Shown: in pieces, positions 58,505 to 64,000 of the stretch | How positions within the stretch are numbered: the stretch's first letter is position 1 | Layout: every line of letters starts with the position of its first letter | Source of the DNA: Kofleriaceae bacterium | Lineage (GTDB): Bacteria > Myxococcota_A > Polyangia > Haliangiales > Haliangiaceae | Length of the DNA: 64,000 bases | Direction of reading: 5' to 3' | Assembly (NCBI GenBank): GCA_018057825.1 | Contig: JAGPCY010000021.1 | Span: 89,117 to 153,116, forward strand | Notes under the pieces: generated by a model | Seen by the model: the letters and a program-made list of their open reading frames with translations, nothing else | Databases searched by the model: none | Told to the model about the DNA's origin: nothing | Position numbers and translations under genes: made by a program

Positions 58505-59901
58505 TTACCTCTGGCCCTTAAGCCTTCCAAGAGATTCACTTCGATATCAGCGTGCAGCCCACAGCTCTCGTCTTGTAGTCGAACCGCAAGAAGACCATCC
58601 AGTTCTGCACCCGCGGCTATGAGCGTGAGCAACAAGTTCCAAATCGCATCCCCGTCATCCACCCGGTTGCATGGCATGTACCACTTGTTACGCTTCAGGG
58701 CGGCAATGAGGACGTCCGCCTTCTGGCTTTCACGCAGTTGGCCATAACTGAGCTTCGCCAAGAGCGCGTCTCCAATATCACGAAGAACGGACGTTCTGGT
58801 CGGCACCGAGACTCTCGCGCGCGAGGGCACTGGAACTTCATTGCGAATCGCGAGCTGCCCGCGGGGACCAAGACCAAACGTCGCAGGGCGCGCCTGATAG
58901 CGAGCGAGCACGCATTCTGCAATGGTGCGATAGCTTGTCCGGAGGTCGGCATCACGCCCTCTGAAGTCGCAGCCGTGGATAGCACTCGCGATGTCCTGCG
59001 CATGGGGCAGCGCAACGTTGAGCAGACTGAGAGTTCGCCGCCGATCCTTCGCATTGAGTCCGGAAGCGCCAAGGAGCACGTTAAGCAAAGGAACCGCCCC
59101 AAGTCTCATCAAGTCGATTGCGAGCTGACCGATGGACGATTCCCGAGACCCCATGCGACTCGCGAGGGACTCACGAAGAGCTTCGCTCTCTCCCAGAATC
59201 CTCTCGAGCTCCAGCCTGACTTCCACCTTTGCATTCTCGTTCGAGATGGGAGCTCGCCCGATCGCGTGACAGAACTTCTCGTCTCTAAGCAGGTGCCATG
59301 TCGGTGCAGCCCGCAGCACTTTGCGGTCGTATGCAGCGTCATAGACTAGGACTACTCCGCAGATCTTCCCCAGGCGAACAACCGGGGCCCCGCTAATGCG
59401 GGTCCAGTTGTATGGAGGAGAAGACATGTTGATCTTCAGCCTTTCCGGACCTCGCTGCCACGTATCAATTCGCCCTTCGTGCGGGACGCGCTCAGCGGAC
59501 GGTGGCGGACGCTCGTCGTTCGCCCGTTCGTCATCGACCTCATCCTCCAATGTCGCGAAGCCCCAAACGGATACCTCGTCACCATCATAGGCGGGCTGAT
59601 AGTCCCATGGATCTCCGCTTGGTGCTTCAAGCGCGCATTCAGACTCAATCTGCAGCACGACAACATCCAGTGCTGGCGAAGTATCGAATACAGCGATCAC
59701 TGCCCGTCCCTTGTCTTCCTCGCTGTGTCGGACAGTGAGCTGTTTCGAGATCTCCGAAGGGCACAGCGGCTCATCATCGCGTGCGAGAAGATGACGCGCC
59801 GTCACTACCCTATCGGGTGCGACTGCGAATCCGGAGGCTCGTTTCGGCGCGCCACCGGTTTCGCGTATGACCTGTACGCAGTTGGCCAAGGCGAGAGTCA
59901 C
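58501..59901 (-). CDS. Trypsin-like serine protease of a MoxR-vWA conflict system
   Basis: The 466-residue protein has an N-terminal chymotrypsin-fold domain (~1-215) with His37 in VVTARHLL, Asp79 in ALDVVVLQI and Ser170 in TRISGAPVV. The usual GxSGxP is RISGAP here. Residues ~225-340 are helical and look like an effector-associated adaptor domain (LERILGESEALRESLASRM, then LSLLNVALPHAQDI). The C-terminal ~100 residues (LLAKLSYGQLRESQKADVLIAAL, then IWNLLLTLIAAGAELDGLLAVR) resemble another small death-like adaptor. No signal peptide: it is cytoplasmic. It follows the trypco2 gene by 12 bp and overlaps MoxR. Confidence 0.82.
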   Translation of the reverse strand: MTLALANCVQVIRETGGAPKRASGFAVAPDRVVTARHLLARDDEPLCPSEISKQLTVRHSEEDKGRAVIAVFDTSPALDVVVLQIESECALEAPSGDPWDYQPAYDGDEVSVWGFATLEDEVDDERANDERPPPSAERVPHEGRIDTWQRGPERLKINMSSPPYNWTRISGAPVVRLGKICGVVLVYDAAYDRKVLRAAPTWHLLRDEKFCHAIGRAPISNENAKVEVRLELERILGESEALRESLASRMGSRESSIGQLAIDLMRLGAVPLLNVLLGASGLNAKDRRRTLSLLNVALPHAQDIASAIHGCDFRGRDADLRTSYRTIAECVLARYQARPATFGLGPRGQLAIRNEVPVPSRARVSVPTRTSVLRDIGDALLAKLSYGQLRESQKADVLIAALKRNKWYMPCNRVDDGDAIWNLLLTLIAAGAELDGLLAVRLQDESCGLHADIEVNLLEGLRARGK

Positions 59902-59913
59902 TGGTCAGAGTTC

Positions 59914-60231
59914 CTAGTCGGAGACCATGATTGCCCCCCTCGGGCGAGAGCTCGAGGACCGTACTCTCGGCCGAAGTTTGAGCACGATCTTCTGTGAATG
60001 GCTCGCTGCCTGCTTGCCGTCGCCCCCGAACTCCACGACCCAGAATTTCGCTTTAGCTCCTACGGCCAGTTCTTTGGTGACAGCAACGTGAAGCTCCACC
60101 TCGACTTCGCCAACTTCGAATTGCAGCTCCTTCGCGTCGGCTTGACTTGCCAGTTGCTGGAGGTCTTCTCGCAACTGTTCGACTACCTCGCTGAGGCTGA
60201 TGGCATTGTCTGGGGGGGCCGTCATGGGCAT
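59914..60231 (-). CDS. Trypsin-co-occurring domain (trypco2-like) protein
   Basis: The 105-residue protein has a short N-terminal helix (ISLSEVVEQLREDLQQLAS) followed by beta strands (LQFEVGEVEVELHVAVTKE, then AKFWVVEFG, then SQKIVLKLRPRV), the pattern of the small trypco2 family found beside trypsin-like peptidases in conflict systems. It is the first gene of the minus-strand cassette, 12 bp ahead of the protease. It may bind and restrain the protease or deliver its substrate. Start could be ATG 60231 or ATG 60225; a CATAGT box lies just upstream. Confidence 0.8.
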   Translation of the reverse strand: MPMTAPPDNAISLSEVVEQLREDLQQLASQADAKELQFEVGEVEVELHVAVTKELAVGAKAKFWVVEFGGDGKQAASHSQKIVLKLRPRVRSSSSRPRGAIMVSD

Positions 60232-60318
60232 CGCACTATGGGAACAGATTGGTGGACCCGCGTCAACACAGCGCTGCGCGCGAGGCGCCCCTGGCCAGGC
60301 TTCGAGCCTCTCAACTAG

Positions 60319-60565
60319 CTAGCACAATCACCCTGTTGGGTTGAGTCGCCACTGTGGCGGGGCGAGGCCGGCCGCCCGGCCGGGCGCCGGCGCGCCGGCG
60401 CGCCGGCAGCAACGGCTTGCGTGGACGCCGGGCGGCGGGATGGCTGCAGCGATGGCCGTGGGGGCCTGGGAACCGGTCGGCGGTTGGCCGGCTGAAGTGG
60501 GGAGCCTGTGGTGGGGGATGCGTCTGCGCTCGCGCCGGAGCTCCGTTCCGAGCGGAGAGCGACCT
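60319..60565. other. Right boundary region of the defence island
   Basis: About 250 bp without a gene. The GC content jumps here from the island's moderate level to very GC-rich sequence. It contains nested palindromes (GGCCGGCCGCCCGGCC near 60370 and CCGGCGCGCCGG repeats near 60385-60410) that could form a terminator for the minus-strand lipoprotein gene. I see no tRNA or clear attachment site. Confidence 0.5.
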
Positions 60566-61864
60566 TCAAAGCGGTGCTGGTAGGGCGCACACGCCGCGGT
60601 CGTCGGAGGTCGGGAGGCAGCGGAGTTCGTCGGCGCAGGCGTCGGCGCCGGAGCAGGCGTCGCCGAGGAAGCGCGTGGCGCGGCGGCGCGAGATGCGGAA
60701 GTAGCCGCGCTCGGGGACGCTGATCAGGCCGACGTAGGTGATGGGGGCGCCGGCGGCGTCGAACATGGGCGTGAGCGCGGTGTAGTTGGGCCGCAGGTCG
60801 GCGAGCCGATGGTGAGGGGGCAAGCGAAGGGAGGAGAGCTCGTCGGGGTCTTCGACGAGGTCGTCGTCGAGGTCGTGCCACACCCGGTGCTGGTCGCCGC
60901 CGATCACGAGGAGCAGGTGTTCGTCGACGACGTCGAGGAACTGGGTGGCAGGCGGCCAGGCGAGTTGGTCGAGGCTGCCGTTCCAGCAGCGGAGGATGCC
61001 GGAGAAGCCTCGGCAGAACCGAGCCGAGATCCGGACGCGGCACTGCGGGTCGACCTCGAGCGCGGCGTCGGTGGTGCCGGGGAGGGTCCAGCCGGGACCG
61101 GGCCGCCAGCGAACCAGGTCGCCGCTTGCGGGTCGGTAGGTGACCGAGGGTGGGCTCGAGGTCACGTCGACCACGTAGCTGATCGGGCCGAGGTCGAGGA
61201 CCTCGTTGGCACCGAGCTGCTGGTCGTCGCCCAGGTCGTGCCAGACGCGGAGCCGACCGTCGACGAGCGCGGCGATGACCGTGGCGCCATCGCGGCTGGC
61301 GACGGCCTCCGTGGGCGTGCCGCCGAAGGCGTCACCGAAGGTCACCAGCTCCAGCGGCGTGACCGCCATGTCGTTGTCGCGGTCGATCCACGCGCCGGCG
61401 GTGCCCACGACCGCGGTGACGGTGCCGCGGGTGGTCGCCAGGAGCGAGCCGATGCTGGGCCCACCGGGGCGATGGACGTCCCACGCGGACAGCGGAGTCT
61501 CGGCGGACGGCACGCGCAGCACGTCGCCGCGCGCGAAGGCCGGCGCGTGGCGCCGGAGGAGCGCGGCGCCTTCGACCAGCGGGGCGTCGCTCTCGGGCTG
61601 CGGATGGACCTCGGTCGTGGCGCATCGCGCCTGGGAGCGCCAGGCCTCGGGCGACGCCGCACAGTCGATGCGCCGCAGCTCGCCCACGGCGCGCAGCTCG
61701 CAGTCGGTCTGGTCGACGCGCCCGTCGGCGTTCAGATCGGGCCCGCACGACTCGCTGTCACTACAGGCGGCCGAGCCGGCGGCGACGAGCGCCATGAAGG
61801 CGAGCGCGACCGCCGCGGGTGCGGCGGTCGGTCGGCGGCCATCGAGGGGTGGTTCGGTCGTCAT
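60566..61864 (-). CDS. Lipoprotein with dockerin-like calcium motif and propeller-like repeats
   Basis: The 432-residue product follows a clear AAGGAGAG site and has a lipoprotein signal (lipobox SAAC). A Cys-rich start (DSESCGPDLNADGRVDQTDCE) contains one EF-hand/dockerin-type calcium loop. The rest repeats strands such as GTVTAVVGTAGAWIDRDND and RLRVWHDLGDD, HRVWHDLDDD with Asp-rich calcium-like loops, suggesting a propeller. The C-terminus has a Cys cluster (ACSGADACADELRCL). No enzyme motif. It is downstream of the DUF1517-like gene on the same strand, 248 bp away. Confidence 0.72.
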   Translation of the reverse strand: MTTEPPLDGRRPTAAPAAVALAFMALVAAGSAACSDSESCGPDLNADGRVDQTDCELRAVGELRRIDCAASPEAWRSQARCATTEVHPQPESDAPLVEGAALLRRHAPAFARGDVLRVPSAETPLSAWDVHRPGGPSIGSLLATTRGTVTAVVGTAGAWIDRDNDMAVTPLELVTFGDAFGGTPTEAVASRDGATVIAALVDGRLRVWHDLGDDQQLGANEVLDLGPISYVVDVTSSPPSVTYRPASGDLVRWRPGPGWTLPGTTDAALEVDPQCRVRISARFCRGFSGILRCWNGSLDQLAWPPATQFLDVVDEHLLLVIGGDQHRVWHDLDDDLVEDPDELSSLRLPPHHRLADLRPNYTALTPMFDAAGAPITYVGLISVPERGYFRISRRRATRFLGDACSGADACADELRCLPTSDDRGVCALPAPL

Positions 61865-62112
61865 CTCTCTCTCCTTCGCTTGGGGTTCATATCTCTCCGG
61901 CAGGGCCGTCGCAGGCACGCTGGGCTCTTGGCCGACGAGGTCGGTGGTAGGGGTATGTCGAGGCAGCCGGTGGCCGAGTGCCGAAGGCGCGCGACGTGGC
62001 GCGGTGCGGCACGCGGGTTGGTGGCGTCGCGTCGGGCGCCTCAGCCGGGGGGGCGCCGCGAGCCCGCCGTGACTTGCGGTTGCAACAACCTCGTCGAGCG
62101 AGCTGCTCGGGC

Positions 62113-63219
62113 TCATGCCGTCACCGTGCTGCGGGGGGCGGCGCCGCAGTGGACACAGCTATACGCCTCGGCGGGGTACAGGCCGTCGCAGAAGTCGCAG
62201 ATGGCGGTGCCGGCAAGGGCGCCGGGGAGCTTGGCGAAGCGGCAGGCGAGAGCAGTGAGGACGCGCTCGGCCTCGGCGGAAGTCATGCGGTCGGTGGGGG
62301 CGGCCGGGGTCCAGACGATCTCGAGCGCGATGAGGGCGGCCGGGTTCAGGCTGCCGAGTGCCTCGATGGCACGGCGCAGGGCCTCGCCATCCTCCGGGAC
62401 GCCGACGGTGACGAGCTGGCGACGGGAGGCTACGAGAAGGGTGACGAGCAAGAGTCCCGGACCTTCGCTTGAGCGCGCGACGACAGGCGCGTCGTCGATG
62501 TGGACCTGGCCGTCCGCGTTGCGGAGGACCTCGGTGGTGTAGGTCGAGCGAGCGGTGCCGGTGCGCTGACGGAAGATACGACGGGCTTCGTCGAGGTCGG
62601 TCATGGGGTGGTCGATGGCGCCACCGTAGACCCAGGCCGCGCGGTGTCGACGCAGGAGCACCGTGACCTCGTGGAGCAGGCGGCTGCGACCGTCGGCCTG
62701 GGTTGGGTCGGCGGTTCGGCCGAGACGGTCGAGGGCGGCCTGAACCGCGGGGCGCACGGTGGCGTCGAGGACGACGCACACCATGGTGACATCGGCGCGG
62801 TCGGCGGTCGGCTCGTGGTCCTCCTCGGGGATGCCAGGGCCGCGATCGCGGAGCGCCATGGCGGCTAGGGCGAAGAGCCCACCGACGAGCACGACCAGCC
62901 CGAGTACCGCCCAGGACTCAGCGCCGCCAGCCGGGCGCGAGCCGGTCGACGAGCGGTCGGTGTCATCGTGCGATGAGCGGTGCCGCGACCGCGAGTCGAC
63001 GGCCCACGAGGTCGAACTGGGGTCGGTGCTCGAGGTGTCCGGGCTGCCGGTGGCGCCCGCGGAGCGCGAGGGGCGATCCCAGTCACCGCCGCCGATCGAA
63101 CCGCCCGACTCCTGGGCGTGCGCGCGGCCACCGAACGCGAAGAGTACGAGGAGAGACAGAGCGGCGCGGGCGGCGTGCAGACCTCGGCGGGCGGCGAGCC
63201 CGGTGGCGCAAGCGGTCAT
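62113..63219 (-). CDS. DUF1517-like membrane protein with C-terminal zinc ribbon
   Basis: The 368-residue protein has a signal peptide (cleaved near RAHAQ), a Ser/Asp-rich linker, one membrane helix (AVLGLVVLVGGLFALAAMAL, ~105-124) and a cytoplasmic domain. The domain begins VTMVCVVLDATVRPAVQAAL and continues LLHEVTVLLRRHRAAWVYGG, as in the DUF1517 family. It ends with a four-Cys zinc ribbon (ICDFCDGLYPAEAYSCVHCG). DUF1517 function is not established to my knowledge. The ATG at 63219 overlaps the stop of the upstream lipoprotein gene (ATGA), which fixes the start and implies co-translation. Confidence 0.75.
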   Translation of the reverse strand: MTACATGLAARRGLHAARAALSLLVLFAFGGRAHAQESGGSIGGGDWDRPSRSAGATGSPDTSSTDPSSTSWAVDSRSRHRSSHDDTDRSSTGSRPAGGAESWAVLGLVVLVGGLFALAAMALRDRGPGIPEEDHEPTADRADVTMVCVVLDATVRPAVQAALDRLGRTADPTQADGRSRLLHEVTVLLRRHRAAWVYGGAIDHPMTDLDEARRIFRQRTGTARSTYTTEVLRNADGQVHIDDAPVVARSSEGPGLLLVTLLVASRRQLVTVGVPEDGEALRRAIEALGSLNPAALIALEIVWTPAAPTDRMTSAEAERVLTALACRFAKLPGALAGTAICDFCDGLYPAEAYSCVHCGAAPRSTVTA

Positions 63220-63743
63220 CGGAGCGAGACCCGCAAGCTCCAACCGATACCGGCGGTGTCTTGCGCGTGACCACCATGGATGAAGAAGTGCTCGGTCGCG
63301 TACTCGTCAGTGCCCGCAGTGTGGCCGATGCGTCGCACCTCTGGCCGAAGCTCGTGCGGCATCACGCTCGCGACGAGTTCGATGAATCGGGGCGCGGTCT
63401 TCAGTGACAGCTCAAGATCCAACCGGACCGCCGACCAGTCGATGACGTAGTCGATCTCGAGGCTCACCACGTCGCGCCGCTTCGTGTCCCATCGCAGTTC
63501 ACAGGCGCCCATGATCGGCACGGCGACACCGCCTGGGGGGGTACGGAACCTGATCCGAAACGTGACGACCTCGGCAGGCAAGCTGCTGTCCTGGGGCGTG
63601 AGGATCGTCCCGGCGCCGTCGGCACACCGCCGCACCCACTCGCGGGCGGACTCCTCGGTCCAGCGGTACGGCCACGGCGACGCGTGCCGGTCGCTGCCAC
63701 AAGCGACCAGGCAGAGGACCAGCAATGCGACGAAGCGGCTCAC
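63216..63743 (-). CDS. Small lipoprotein of unknown function
   Basis: The 175-residue product starts with GTG at 63743 behind a perfect GGAGG eight bases upstream. It has a lipoprotein signal (LCLVACG) followed by a beta-rich domain (VVTFRIRFRTPPGG, then VVSLEIDYVIDWSAVRLDLELSL). The C-terminus contains EYATEHFFIHGGHAQD. No family is recognised. It is co-translated with the DUF1517-like gene. Confidence 0.75.
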   Translation of the reverse strand: MSRFVALLVLCLVACGSDRHASPWPYRWTEESAREWVRRCADGAGTILTPQDSSLPAEVVTFRIRFRTPPGGVAVPIMGACELRWDTKRRDVVSLEIDYVIDWSAVRLDLELSLKTAPRFIELVASVMPHELRPEVRRIGHTAGTDEYATEHFFIHGGHAQDTAGIGWSLRVSLR

Positions 63744-63874
63744 GAGTCGACCTCCATCGGCCACAGCAACGGCACGTCGATGTGATGGCACGCTTGCTTG
63801 CGTCCAACCACGTTGGAGCACGGGGGACTGACCGCAGCCCGTGGCGCGGGAACGAGAACGATCAGCACGTCGTC

Positions 63875-64000
63875 TTACTCTCCGAAGATGTGAACGCCTG
63901 AGTGAAAGGAAGTGGAGGAGAGGCGGCCGGTGCGGGCGATGAGATCGAAGCCATCCCGCTTGCCGTGACTCTCACCATCTGGGCCGAGTGCGGCCAGGAG
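63875..64000 (-). CDS. 3' end of a gene cut by the window edge
   Basis: On the minus strand 41 open codons enter from the right edge and end at TAA (63875-63877). The segment is compositionally protein-like (GESHGKRDGFDLIARTGRLS, then FHSGVHIFGE). No family can be named from this piece. The 131 bp between it and the GTG at 63743 hold only the latter's ribosome site. Confidence 0.4.
   Translation of the reverse strand, partial: LLAALGPDGESHGKRDGFDLIARTGRLSSTSFHSGVHIFGE

Overview
This 64 kb window looks like a chromosome fragment of a high-GC, predatory-type Myxococcota (Haliangiales/Kofleriaceae-like). The basis is very GC-rich DNA, three membrane-anchored or modular Ser/Thr kinases, many lipoproteins with Asp/Ala-rich linkers after the lipobox, a MYXO-CTERM-like tail, TSP3/OmpA and beta-propeller surface proteins, and leaderless-looking promoters. 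No rRNA, tRNA, CRISPR array or recognisable transposase gene was seen.

Layout. 1-16 kb: a GH18-like/phospholipase C fusion, a YbbN-like thioredoxin, a secreted propeller protein, a Ser/Thr kinase followed by a VirB9-like periplasmic protein and a small outer-membrane barrel, the B12 mutase pair meaA-meaB, an EamA exporter, a pterin carbinolamine dehydratase and metX. 16-35 kb: metY, an ABC-2 exporter with an alcohol dehydrogenase, gloB, a kinase with a DUF4388-like domain, a 2OG dioxygenase, a short asparaginase, slyX, a tail-anchored kinase, an SRPBCC-like lipoprotein, a tandem DsbA-like protein, a penicillin acylase-family lipoprotein and a zinc-finger SDR. 34.5-49 kb: an OmpR/histidine kinase pair, surface lipoproteins, an OmpA protein, a MYXO-CTERM propeller, tyrA, an SGNH hydrolase, a Nudix enzyme, two metallo-beta-lactamase-fold proteins (one divergent from a LysR regulator) and an alpha/beta hydrolase.

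49.3-60.3 kb is a defence or conflict island with less GC-biased codons than its flanks. It has two convergent cassettes. On the plus strand a ThsB-like TIR protein, a caspase-like protease, a SLOG nucleotide-sensor protein (TTG start, overlapping the caspase stop) and a second TIR protein form one tightly packed operon. On the minus strand a trypco2 protein, a trypsin-like protease, a MoxR AAA+ ATPase and a 1788-residue protein (vWA/SAV_2336-like + metallophosphoesterase + NB-ARC + TPR) form another. The first resembles caspase-type Thoeris but adds a separate SLOG and a second TIR; the second resembles MoxR-vWA-trypsin conflict systems but with sensor, phosphoesterase and STAND ATPase in one chain. 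This island is the most likely place for an undescribed system. 60.5-64 kb returns to host-like lipoprotein genes and a DUF1517-like membrane protein.

Two dispersed non-coding families also stand out: tandem hexamer tracts (GAGACC/GAGGCC/GAGTCC) that begin directly after TAG stop codons at three loci, and a ~160-bp MITE-like element with 18-bp terminal inverted repeats present as two near-identical inverted copies plus an end fragment.
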